Position numbers and translations under genes: made by a program. From Burkholderia pseudomultivorans (GTDB taxonomy: Bacteria > Pseudomonadota > Gammaproteobacteria > Burkholderiales > Burkholderiaceae): a stretch of DNA of 64,000 nt. The stretch lies in the NCBI RefSeq assembly GCF_902499075.1, contig NZ_CABVPP010000010.1, positions 62,001-126,000 on the forward strand. Direction: 5' to 3'. Below the pieces are notes generated by a model. That model saw nothing but the letters and a program-made list of their open reading frames with translations, was not told the DNA's origin and did no database searches. Positions within the stretch are counted from its first letter, which is position 1, and each line of letters opens with the position of its first letter. Positions 45,757 to 53,966 of the stretch are shown piece by piece.

Positions 45757-47187
45757 ATGAAACGACATGCCGCGTGGGCGGGCATGGCGTCGGGGGCCGC
45801 GCTTGGCGCGGTTCCCGCGCTCGCATCGGCCGCTACACTCGACGGCGCCACGCTGTCCGCACTCTGGGGCATCCCGTTCGCCGGGATCCTGCTGTCCATC
45901 GCGCTGTTCCCGCTCGTCGCGCCGGTGTTCTGGCATCACCATTTCGGCAAGATCGCCGCGGCATGGGCGGTCGCGTTCCTGGTGCCGTTCGCGCTCGCGT
46001 TCGGCGCGGGCACCGCGTTCGGGACGCTCGTGCATGCGCTGCTCGAGGAATACATCCCGTTCATCGTGCTGCTGACCGCGCTGTACACGGTCGCGGGCGG
46101 CATCTGCGTGAACGGCAACCTGCACGGCACGCCGAAGCTCAATACCGCGATTCTCGCGCTCGGCACGCTGCTCGCGAGCGTGATGGGCACGACCGGCGCC
46201 GCGATGCTGCTGATCCGGCCGCTGCTGCGCGCGAACGACAACCGCAAGCACGTCGTGCATGTCGTGATCTTCTTCATCTTCCTCGTCGCGAACGCGGGCG
46301 GCTCGCTGTCGCCGCTCGGCGATCCGCCGCTGTTCCTCGGCTTCCTGAACGGCGTGAGCTTCTTCTGGACGACCACTCATCTCGCGCTGCCGATGCTGTT
46401 CATCTGCGCGGTGCTGCTGGCGCTGTTCTTCGCGCTCGACACGTATTTCTACCGCAAGGGCGGCGAGGAGCGGCCGGCCGCGCTCGATCCGACGCCGGAC
46501 GGCGGCGCGCTGTCGATCGACGGCAAGATCAACTTCGTGCTGCTCGCAGCCGTGGTCGGCCTCGTGCTGATGAGCGGGATCTGGAAGCCGGGCATCGCGT
46601 TCGACGTGTGGGGCACGCACGTCGCACTGCAGAACCTCGTGCGCGACGTCGCGCTGCTCGGCGTGACGCTCGCATCGCTCGCGCTGACGCCGCGTTCCGC
46701 GCGCGAGGGCAACGCGTTCAACTGGGCGCCGATCGAGGAAGTCGCAAAACTGTTCGCGGGGATCTTCGTGACGATCGCGCCGGTGATCGTGATCCTGCGC
46801 GCGGGCGCGGACGGCGCGTTCGCGCAGATCGTCCATCTCGTCACCGGGCCGGACGGCCGGCCGATCGACGCGATGTACTTCTGGGCGACGGGCCTGCTGT
46901 CGTCGTTCCTCGACAACGCGCCGACCTACCTGGTGTTCTTCAACCTCGCGGGCGGCGACGCGCAGACGCTGATGACGACCGGCGCGACCACGCTCGCGGC
47001 GATTTCCGCCGGCGCGGTGTTCATGGGCGCGAACAGCTATATCGGCAATGCGCCGAACTTCATGGTGAAGGCGATCGCGGAGTCGCGCGGCGTGAAGATG
47101 CCGAGCTTTTTCGCGTATCTCGGCTGGGCGGTCGTCGTGTTGGTACCGGTGTTCGTGCTGACGTCGTGGATCTTCTTCACGGCGTAG
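45757..47187 (+). CDS. NhaD-family sodium:proton antiporter
   Basis: 476 residues. The start is a signal-like or first membrane segment (MKRHAAWAGMASGAALGAVP), with about 12 further spans. Family features are ANAGGSLSPLGDPPLFLGFLNGV, TLLASVMGTTGAAMLLIRPLL, VTIAPVIVILRAG and SSFLDNAPTYLVFFNLAGGD, in the ArsB/NhaD ion-transporter group. Exports Na+ (or Li+) for H+. It is 49 bases after the LutC-like stop, so possibly co-transcribed. Confidence 0.9.
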   Translation: MKRHAAWAGMASGAALGAVPALASAATLDGATLSALWGIPFAGILLSIALFPLVAPVFWHHHFGKIAAAWAVAFLVPFALAFGAGTAFGTLVHALLEEYIPFIVLLTALYTVAGGICVNGNLHGTPKLNTAILALGTLLASVMGTTGAAMLLIRPLLRANDNRKHVVHVVIFFIFLVANAGGSLSPLGDPPLFLGFLNGVSFFWTTTHLALPMLFICAVLLALFFALDTYFYRKGGEERPAALDPTPDGGALSIDGKINFVLLAAVVGLVLMSGIWKPGIAFDVWGTHVALQNLVRDVALLGVTLASLALTPRSAREGNAFNWAPIEEVAKLFAGIFVTIAPVIVILRAGADGAFAQIVHLVTGPDGRPIDAMYFWATGLLSSFLDNAPTYLVFFNLAGGDAQTLMTTGATTLAAISAGAVFMGANSYIGNAPNFMVKAIAESRGVKMPSFFAYLGWAVVVLVPVFVLTSWIFFTA

Positions 47188-47261
47188 GCTGACAAATTTC
47201 AACCCGTGCGGGCGGAGCCGACGGCGCATGGCGCGCCGGGCGCCGTCCGCGGCATGCGGAG

Positions 47262-48257
47262 ATGGCGATGCAGAAGATTCTGGTCGCACGTCCGATTTTT
47301 CCGGACGTGATCGAGCGGCTCGAGCAGTATTTCGACGTCGATTGGAACAATGGCGATGCACTCGCGCCCGACGCGCTCGCCGCGCGCCTGGCCGACAAGG
47401 ACGGCGCGCTGACGGCGGGCGATCCGGTCGGCGCGGCGACGCTCGCGGCGGCGCCGCGGTTGCGCGTCGTGTCGAACATGGCGGTCGGCTACAACAACTT
47501 CGACATGGCGGCGTTCAACGCGGCGAACGTGCTCGGCACCAACACGCCCGACGTGCTGAACGAGTCGACGGCCGATTTCGGCTGGGCGCTGATGATGGCG
47601 GCCGCGCGCCGGATCGCCGAATCGGAGCACTGGCTGCGCGCCGGGCACTGGCGGAAGTGGGCGTACGACGGTTTTCTCGGCAGCGACATCCACGGCTCGA
47701 CGCTCGGCGTGATCGGCATGGGCCGCATCGGCCAGGCGCTCGCGCGCCGTGCGCGCGGCTTCGGGATGCAGGTGATCTATCACAACCGCTCGCGCGTGGC
47801 GCCGGAGATCGAGGCGGAACTGAACGCCGAATACGTGTCGAAGGACGCGCTGCTGGCGCGTGCCGATCACGTCGTGCTCGTGCTGCCGTATACGAAGGAG
47901 AACCATCACACGATCGGCGCGGCCGAACTCGCGAAGATGAAGCCCACCGCGACGCTGACGAACATCGCGCGCGGCGGGATCGTCGACGACGCGGCGCTGG
48001 CCGCCGCACTGCGCGACGGCACGATCGCCGCGGCCGGCCTCGACGTGTACGAAGGCGAGCCGAGCGTGCATCCGGCGCTGCTCGAGGTGCCGAACGTCGT
48101 GCTGACGCCGCATATCGCGAGCGCGACCGAGAAGACGCGTCGTGCGATGGCGAACCTCGCGGCCGACAACCTGATCGCCGCGCTCGGCGAAGGGCCGCGC
48201 GCGGGGCAGCCGCCGAATCCGATCAACCCTGACGTGATCGGGAAGCCGCGCGCATGA
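47262..48257 (+). CDS. D-2-hydroxyacid dehydrogenase (glyoxylate/2-ketogluconate reductase type)
   Basis: 331 residues (MQK at 47268 would be an alternative start). NAD(P)H-dependent reductase. The nucleotide-binding motif is GVIGMGRIGQALARRA, the catalytic Arg lies in NIARGGIVDDAALAAAL, and the Glu and His lie in EGEPSVHPALLEVPNVVLTPHIASAT. The catalytic triad of the family (R, E, H) is intact. The sequence is closest to GyaR/GhrB. Its last 4 bases overlap rmuC. Confidence 0.93.
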   Translation: MAMQKILVARPIFPDVIERLEQYFDVDWNNGDALAPDALAARLADKDGALTAGDPVGAATLAAAPRLRVVSNMAVGYNNFDMAAFNAANVLGTNTPDVLNESTADFGWALMMAAARRIAESEHWLRAGHWRKWAYDGFLGSDIHGSTLGVIGMGRIGQALARRARGFGMQVIYHNRSRVAPEIEAELNAEYVSKDALLARADHVVLVLPYTKENHHTIGAAELAKMKPTATLTNIARGGIVDDAALAAALRDGTIAAAGLDVYEGEPSVHPALLEVPNVVLTPHIASATEKTRRAMANLAADNLIAALGEGPRAGQPPNPINPDVIGKPRA

Positions 48258-49741
48258 CGATCACGTTGTTGCTGGCGGCGCTCGTCGTGCTGGCCGTCGC
48301 GCTGGCGGTGGCGATCGTCGCGCTCGTGCGCGGCGGCGGCCGCCACGACGACGCGGCCATGCTCGGCGACCAGATCGAGGACGCCGCGCACGCGCAGGCG
48401 CGCGCGGTCGAGCGGCTCGAACGCGAACTGCGCGGCGAGATCGTCGAGAACGCGCGCGGCTCGCGCACCGAGCTGGCCGGCAGTTTCGCGCAGCTTCAGC
48501 AAACGCTCGCCGCGCAGCTGACGAGCGTCGCGACCGTGCAGAACAATCAGATCGAGGGTTTCGCGCAGCAGCTCGGCAAGCTCGTCGCGGGCAACGCGCA
48601 GCAGTTCGACGCGATGCGCGAGAGCGTGCAGCGTCACGCGCAGCAGGCGCGCGAGGAGCAGACGGCCGCGCTGCGGCTGTTCGGCGACACGCTGAACCGG
48701 CAGCTCACGCAGCTGACCGAGGCGAACGATCGCCGGATCGGCGAGGTGCGCGCGACGCTTGAACAGCGGCTGAAGGAAATCGAGACGAACAACGCGGCGA
48801 AGCTCGAGGAAATGCGCCGCACCGTCGACGAGAAGCTGCACGCGACGCTCGAGCAGCGGCTCGGCGAATCGTTCAAGCTCGTGTCGGACCGGCTCGAACA
48901 GGTGCATCGCGGGCTCGGCGAGATGCAGACGCTGGCGGCCGGCGTCGGCGATCTGAAGAAGGTGCTGACCAACGTGAAGACGCGCGGCACCTGGGGCGAA
49001 GTGCAGCTCGAGGCGCTGCTCGAACAGATGCTGACGCCCGACCAGTATGCGAAGAACGTCGCAACGGTGCCGAAGAGCAGCGAGCGCGTCGAATTCGCGA
49101 TCCGGCTGCCGGGCCGCGACGCCGGCGCGCGCGATGCGGCGCCGGTGTGGCTGCCGATCGACGCGAAATTCCCGCGCGAGGATTACGAGCGGCTGATCGA
49201 TGCGCAGGAGCGCGCGGATGCGGCGGCGGTCGAAGACGCGGCGCGCGCGCTCGAGGCGCGCGTGCGGCTCGAGGCGCGCACCATCGCCGAGAAGTACGTC
49301 GCGCCGCCGCACACGACCGATTTCGCGCTGTTGTTCCTGCCGACCGAGGGGCTTTACGCGGAGATCCTGCGTCGTCCGGGGCTGACCGACTTGCTGCAGC
49401 GCGACTACCGCGTGACGGTGGCCGGGCCGACCACGCTGACCGCGCTGCTGAACAGCCTGCAGATGGGGTTCCGCACGCTCGCGATCGAGAAGCGGTCGAG
49501 CGAGGTGTGGCAGGTGCTCGGCGCGGTGAAGACGGAGTTCGGCAAGTTCGGCGACGTGCTCGCGCGCACCAAGTCGCAGCTCGAAACGGTCACGCGCTCG
49601 ATCGAGGCGGCCGAGCAGCGCACGCGCGTGATGAACCGCAAGCTGAAGCAGGTCGAGGCGCTGCCGGGCGACGCGGCGGTCGGCTTGCTCGGCGCGGCAG
49701 CGGCCGATGGCGCGGAAGGGGCCGACGCGGACGAAGCCTGA
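48254..49741 (+). CDS. rmuC: DNA recombination protein RmuC
   Basis: 495 residues. N-terminal membrane segment (TLLLAALVVLAVALAVAIVALV), a coiled-coil from about 40 to 225 (many ERLERELRGEIV, EVRATLEQRLKEIE heptads), and the RmuC nuclease-like domain around 235-440 (VLTNVKTRGTWGEVQLEALLEQML, DAKFPREDYERLIDAQER). RmuC limits inversion between inverted repeats. ATG 48254 overlaps the preceding dehydrogenase stop by 4 bases. The last 30 residues are Ala/Asp-rich. Confidence 0.95.
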   Translation: MTITLLLAALVVLAVALAVAIVALVRGGGRHDDAAMLGDQIEDAAHAQARAVERLERELRGEIVENARGSRTELAGSFAQLQQTLAAQLTSVATVQNNQIEGFAQQLGKLVAGNAQQFDAMRESVQRHAQQAREEQTAALRLFGDTLNRQLTQLTEANDRRIGEVRATLEQRLKEIETNNAAKLEEMRRTVDEKLHATLEQRLGESFKLVSDRLEQVHRGLGEMQTLAAGVGDLKKVLTNVKTRGTWGEVQLEALLEQMLTPDQYAKNVATVPKSSERVEFAIRLPGRDAGARDAAPVWLPIDAKFPREDYERLIDAQERADAAAVEDAARALEARVRLEARTIAEKYVAPPHTTDFALLFLPTEGLYAEILRRPGLTDLLQRDYRVTVAGPTTLTALLNSLQMGFRTLAIEKRSSEVWQVLGAVKTEFGKFGDVLARTKSQLETVTRSIEAAEQRTRVMNRKLKQVEALPGDAAVGLLGAAAADGAEGADADEA

Positions 49742-49878
49742 TGCCCGCCGCGACGGAAGGCCGGTCCGGCCGAACGCGCCCGAACCGGCTCGCGCCGATC
49801 GGGCGCTGTTCGTTTGGGGAGGTCGAAGGGCGGCGGCGCCCGGCGAGTGAACGGCTCGACCGTGGCAGCGCCTGCTGT

Positions 49879-50364
49879 TCAGCGTCCGGCGAGCGTGTCC
49901 AGTGCGTCGCCCGTCACGCGCACGATGCGCCATTCGGGCAGCACCGTCGCGCCCATCTTCTCGTAGAACTCGATCGCCGGCTGGTTCCAGTCGAGCACCG
50001 ACCATTCGAAGCGCGCGCAGCGGCGCTCGACGGCCAGCGCCGCGAGCCGCTTCAGCATCTCGGTGCCGAGGCCCGTGCCGCGCTGCGACGGCTGCACGTA
50101 CAGATCCTCGAGATACAGGCCGCGGCGGCCGACGAACGTCGAATAGTTGTGGAAGAACAGCGCGTACGCGACGAGTGCGCCGTCGCGCTCGGCCACCAGC
50201 GCTTCGGCGGCGGGATGGGTGCCGAACAGCGCGTCGGCGAGATCGGTGTCGGTCGCGACGAACAGGTGCGTGAGCTTCTCGAATTCGGCCAGCTCGCGCA
50301 TCAGCGCGAGCATCGCGCCGACGTCGCGCGCCTCGGCCGCGCGGATCAGCGGCATCTCGCTCAC
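49879..50364 (-). CDS. GNAT-family N-acetyltransferase
   Basis: 161 residues from GTG 50364 (ATG 50355 is an equally good start). GNAT fold: N-terminal IRAAEARDVGAMLALMRELAEFEKL, acetyl-CoA loop YVQPSQRGTGLGTEMLKRLAALA (RGTGLG), and WSVLDWNQPAIEFYEKMGA near the C-terminus. The EFEK and FHNYSTFVGRRGLYLEDLYV stretches are like diamine acetyltransferases (SSAT). The start codon overlaps the stop of the small membrane protein, so translation is coupled. Confidence 0.88.
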   Translation of the reverse strand: MSEMPLIRAAEARDVGAMLALMRELAEFEKLTHLFVATDTDLADALFGTHPAAEALVAERDGALVAYALFFHNYSTFVGRRGLYLEDLYVQPSQRGTGLGTEMLKRLAALAVERRCARFEWSVLDWNQPAIEFYEKMGATVLPEWRIVRVTGDALDTLAGR

Positions 50365-50636
50365 GCTTCCTCCGGCGGATCGGACAGCACGATTTCGATG
50401 CCGCCGAAGCGCGACGCGACCCAGTTGTACGCATGGCACGCGATCCACAGCAGCACAAAGCCGAGGATCGCATTCAGCAGCAGCGCGCTCAGGATCGTGC
50501 TCAGCTCGACCATGCCGTAGCGGACATAAGCGACCAGGATGCCGAGCAGCACGATCGGCACGCTGAACGTCAGATAGACGAGGATCAGCGCTTTCGCGGT
50601 CTGCCCCGCGGCGATCGACGAGATTTGTTTCTTCAT
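50361..50636 (-). CDS. Small two-span membrane protein of unknown function
   Basis: 91 residues. Two hydrophobic segments, LILVYLTFSVPIVLLGILVAYV (residues 17-38) and ILSALLLNAILGFVLLWIACHAY (48-70), with a charged C-terminus (IEIVLSDPPEEA). I do not recognise the family. Its stop overlaps the GNAT start by 4 bases, and moeA ends 39 bases upstream on the same strand, so the three may share a transcript. Confidence 0.7.
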   Translation of the reverse strand: MKKQISSIAAGQTAKALILVYLTFSVPIVLLGILVAYVRYGMVELSTILSALLLNAILGFVLLWIACHAYNWVASRFGGIEIVLSDPPEEA

Positions 50637-50675
50637 GTGCGGATTGCCCCCGTAGAGAGATGCCGATAGTTGAAT

Positions 50676-51974
50676 TCAGATCAGGCCGTCGAGCGGCAGG
50701 ATGTCGACCGGGGCGCCCGCGTCGACTGCCGCGGTATCGTGGCCCAGGACGATGAAACAGTTGGCGGCCGCCAGCCCGCTCAGCGACGCGGAGCTTTGCG
50801 AGCCGGCCGGCGCGACCTGCCAGGCGCCGTCGGCGGTGCGCGTCGCGATCCCGCGCAGGTACTCGGTGCGGCCCGGGCGCTTTTTCAGCGCCTGCGTGCT
50901 GAGCGCCGTGTACATCGCCGGCGGCGGCACGTGCGCGCCGGCCAGCGTCAGCAGCGCGGGGCGCACGATCGCGTAGAACGTCACGGCGGAGGCGACCGGG
51001 TTGCCGGGCAGTCCGAAGAACAGCGCGTGGCCCGCCAAGCCGGCCGGGCGCGCGAGCGTACCGCATGCGAGCGGCCGGCCGGGCCGCAGCGCGAGGCTCG
51101 CGAATGTGACGTCGCCGAGCCGCGCCATCACGTCGCGCGTGAAGTCGGCTTCGCCGACCGATACGCCGCCCGACGTGATCACCGCGTCGGCCTGCGCGGC
51201 GACGGCGTCGCGCAGCGCGGTTTCGAGCGCGGCCGGATCGTCGCGCACGATGCCGAGATCGATCGCGTCGACGTGCAGCCGTTCGAGCATCGCGACCAGC
51301 ATGCCGCGATTGCTGTCGTACAGCGTGCCGCGGTCGAGCGCGGTGCCCGGTTCGCGCAATTCGTCGCCGGTCGAGAATACGGCGACGCGCACGCGGCGGC
51401 GCACCGCGACGTGCGCGACGCCGAACGACGCGAGCAGGCCGAGGTCGGACGGGCGCAGGATGCGGCCCGCGGCGAGCGCGCAGGCGCCGCGCGCGAGATC
51501 CTCGCCGGCCTTGCGGCAGTTCGCGCCGCGCGCGACGTCGTGCGCGGCGAAGCGGATCGCGTCGCCGTCGACGCGCACGCGCTCCTGCGGAATCACCGTG
51601 TCGCATCCGGCCGGCATCGGCGCACCCGTCATGATGCGGATACAGGCGCCGGCCGGCACGGCGCCGTCGAACGGATGGCCGGCGAACGCGGTGCCGGCGA
51701 CAGCCAGCACGATATCGTGCTGCGTCGGTGCGGACGGGCAGGCGCTGCCGTCGAATGCATAGCCGTCCATCGCCGAGTTGTCGTACGCGGGCATGTCGAA
51801 CGGCGCATTCACGTCGGTCGCGAGCACGCGGTCGAGCGCGTCGCGCAGCGGCACCGTGTCGCACGCGTCGACCGGCACCGCGAAGCGGCACGCGAGCGCC
51901 TGCGCGTCCGCGAGCGACAGCGGCGCGTCGGAATCGGGAGCGGGGCGGGAGGCGGGCGAGGATTGCGTGATCAT
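50676..51974 (-). CDS. moeA: Molybdopterin molybdotransferase
   Basis: 432 residues. Inserts molybdenum into adenylated molybdopterin. It begins after a short non-conserved N-terminus, with ALDRVLATDVNAPFDMPAYDNSAMDGYA, GACIRIMTGAPMPAGCDTVIPQE, the MPT-binding VITSGGVSVGEADFTRDVM and a final LPGNPVASAVTFYAIVRPALL. It lies downstream of mobA and moaA in a Moco cluster on the same strand. Confidence 0.95.
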   Translation of the reverse strand: MITQSSPASRPAPDSDAPLSLADAQALACRFAVPVDACDTVPLRDALDRVLATDVNAPFDMPAYDNSAMDGYAFDGSACPSAPTQHDIVLAVAGTAFAGHPFDGAVPAGACIRIMTGAPMPAGCDTVIPQERVRVDGDAIRFAAHDVARGANCRKAGEDLARGACALAAGRILRPSDLGLLASFGVAHVAVRRRVRVAVFSTGDELREPGTALDRGTLYDSNRGMLVAMLERLHVDAIDLGIVRDDPAALETALRDAVAAQADAVITSGGVSVGEADFTRDVMARLGDVTFASLALRPGRPLACGTLARPAGLAGHALFFGLPGNPVASAVTFYAIVRPALLTLAGAHVPPPAMYTALSTQALKKRPGRTEYLRGIATRTADGAWQVAPAGSQSSASLSGLAAANCFIVLGHDTAAVDAGAPVDILPLDGLI

Positions 51975-52085
51975 CAGTCGGACTGCGCCGCAAGGCGTAT
52001 CGGGTTCGTGGCCGGTGGCGCGAGAAGGGCGCGTGAGCGCGGGGTCGCAAGCGGCGGGCGGCGCGCGGGAACGGTGCCGGTGCCG

Positions 52086-52703
52086 TCAGCGACGGGCAAG
52101 CGCGGCCAGTTCCTGCCAGGAGTTGGCATTGTAAAACGCACGCTCGTCGCGAAACTCGACTTCGACCGTCTTGTGGCGTGCGTACCACGCACGCACCTTG
52201 CGGTCGCCGGCCGCGAGGCGTGCGGCGAGATCGTCGGCCAGCGACGTGCGCAGCAGCGCGAAAGTCGGCTGCGGCGCGCGCGCGCGCTGCGCATCGACGC
52301 TCACCGCCATCGCGATGTCGGCGTGCTGCGCGTCGAGCGCTGTGCGCAGCCGCGCGACGAGGTCGGTGGGCAGGAACGGCGAATCGCAGGGCGCGCACGC
52401 GACGAGCGGCGCGCGCGCCGCACGCATGCCGGCGAGCAGGCCCGCGAGCGGGCCGGGGAAATCGGGCGTCTGGTCCGGCACGACGCGCGCTTCGAACGGC
52501 GCGCCGAGCTCGGCATAGCGGTCGGGATGGCGGTTCGCGCTGATCAGCAGTTCGTCGACCTGCGGCGCGAGCCGGCGCAGCACATGCAGTGCGAGCGGTG
52601 TCTCGTCGAGCAGCTGCAGGCCCTTGTCGACGCCGTCCATGCGCGTCGCGCGGCCGCCGGCGAGCAGCAGGCCGGCGATCGACGGGGCGCGGGAGGCGGT
52701 CAT
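52086..52703 (-). CDS. mobA: Molybdenum cofactor guanylyltransferase
   Basis: 205 residues from ATG 52703. Attaches GMP to molybdopterin to form MGD, used by nitrate and DMSO reductases and formate dehydrogenases. The GTP-binding LLLAGGRATRMDGVDKGL (with the conserved G-R-x-T/S-R-M-G/D-x-x-DKGL) is at residues 12-29, and VPDQTPDFPGPLAGLLAGM and CAPCDSPFLPTDLV follow. It lies between moaA and moeA. Confidence 0.95.
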   Translation of the reverse strand: MTASRAPSIAGLLLAGGRATRMDGVDKGLQLLDETPLALHVLRRLAPQVDELLISANRHPDRYAELGAPFEARVVPDQTPDFPGPLAGLLAGMRAARAPLVACAPCDSPFLPTDLVARLRTALDAQHADIAMAVSVDAQRARAPQPTFALLRTSLADDLAARLAAGDRKVRAWYARHKTVEVEFRDERAFYNANSWQELAALARR

Positions 52704-52722
52704 CGTGCGAGAGCGGCGCGCG

Positions 52723-53832
52723 TCAGCCGCCGATGTAGGACATTTCGACGCGCTTGCGTTCGCCGTCGGGCGCGTCCGCCGCTGCGCTGCCGCGCAGTTG
52801 CGAATAGCGGTCGGTACGGGCCTGCCAGATGCGTGCGATCGCGGTCGCGATCTCGGCGTCGGTCGCGCCGCCGCGCACGAGCGCGCGCAGGTCGTGGCCG
52901 GCCGAGGCGAACAGGCACAGGTACAGCTTGCCTTCGGTCGACAGCCGGGCACGCGTGCAGTCGCCGCAGAACGCCTGCGTGACGCTCGAGATCACGCCGA
53001 TCTCGCCGCTGCCGTCCGCATAGCCCCAGCGCTGCGCGGTCTCGGCCGCCGTGTGCGCGTCGAGCGGCACGAGCGGGAAATGCTCGGCGATCCGCGCGAC
53101 GACGTCCGCAGACGGCAGCACCTCGGTCATGTTCCAGCCGTTCGACGTGCCGACGTCCATGTATTCGATGAAGCGCAGGATCACGCCGGTGCCGCGAAAG
53201 CGCTCGGCCATCGGCAGGATCTCGCCGTCGTTCGTGCCGCGCTTGACGACCATGTTCACCTTGATGGGAGCGAGGCCCGCGGCCTGCGCGGCGAAGATCC
53301 CGTCGAGCACGTCGGCGCTCGCGAAGTCGGCGTCGTTCATGCGTCGGAACAGCGTGTCGTCGAGCGCGTCGAGGCTGACCGTCACGCGCGTGAGGCCCGC
53401 GTCCTTCAGCGCGCGCGCCTTGCGCGCCAGCAGCGAGCCGTTGGTCGTCAGCGTCAGGTCGAGCGGGCGGCCGTCGGGCGTCGTCAGGCGCGCGAGGCGT
53501 TCGATCAGGAATTCGAGGTTCTTGCGCAGCAGCGGCTCGCCGCCCGTGATGCGGATCTTCTCGACGCCGTGCGCGACGAAGATCCGCGCGACGCGCTCGA
53601 TTTCCTCGTGCGTGAGCAGCGCGCTGTGCGGCAGGAACGGATAGTCCTTGTCGAACACCGCGCGCGGCATGCAGTACACGCAACGGAAGTTGCAGCGATC
53701 CGTCACCGAGATGCGCAGGTCGCGCAGCGGCCTGGCGAACGTGTCGGCCAGCGTGCCGTCCGGCGCGTGCGCAACGCCGGAAACGTCGGGTACGCCGCTG
53801 ACGTCGGCTAGGGGAATGATGCGTCGGGACAT
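52723..53832 (-). CDS. moaA: GTP 3',8-cyclase
   Basis: 369 residues. Radical SAM enzyme that starts Moco synthesis from GTP. The N-terminal cluster motif is CNFRCVYC (Cys 47, 51, 54); the C-terminal second cluster uses [21 protein letters not shown]; and the protein ends in the essential GG (SYIGG). ATG 53832 is used over TTG 53853. It heads the moaA-mobA-moeA group on the minus strand, 135 bases downstream of rne. Confidence 0.97.
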   Translation of the reverse strand: MSRRIIPLADVSGVPDVSGVAHAPDGTLADTFARPLRDLRISVTDRCNFRCVYCMPRAVFDKDYPFLPHSALLTHEEIERVARIFVAHGVEKIRITGGEPLLRKNLEFLIERLARLTTPDGRPLDLTLTTNGSLLARKARALKDAGLTRVTVSLDALDDTLFRRMNDADFASADVLDGIFAAQAAGLAPIKVNMVVKRGTNDGEILPMAERFRGTGVILRFIEYMDVGTSNGWNMTEVLPSADVVARIAEHFPLVPLDAHTAAETAQRWGYADGSGEIGVISSVTQAFCGDCTRARLSTEGKLYLCLFASAGHDLRALVRGGATDAEIATAIARIWQARTDRYSQLRGSAAADAPDGERKRVEMSYIGG

Positions 53833-53917
53833 GTCGAAAGAAGTGCGAGCCAAGCTTCTATTTTAGCGGGTTGCCCGCGTCGAGGCCCGGGGCGGAAACC
53901 CGCAGGCCCCGGACATG

Positions 53918-53946
53918 AAAAAGCCCCGCCGGCGGCGGGGCTTTTC
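53918..53946 (-). terminator. Rho-independent terminator of rne
   Basis: On the minus strand AAAAGCCCCGCC pairs with GGCGGGGCTTTT, then T residues follow. It is 20 bases past the rne stop and separates it from moaA. Confidence 0.75.
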
Positions 53947-53966
53947 CGGGTCATGCGATGCGCCGC

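Noticed and set aside
50676-53832. The Moco genes as part of a horizontally acquired island
   Set aside because: Codon use and GC content match their neighbours, and mog lies elsewhere in the same core chromosome.
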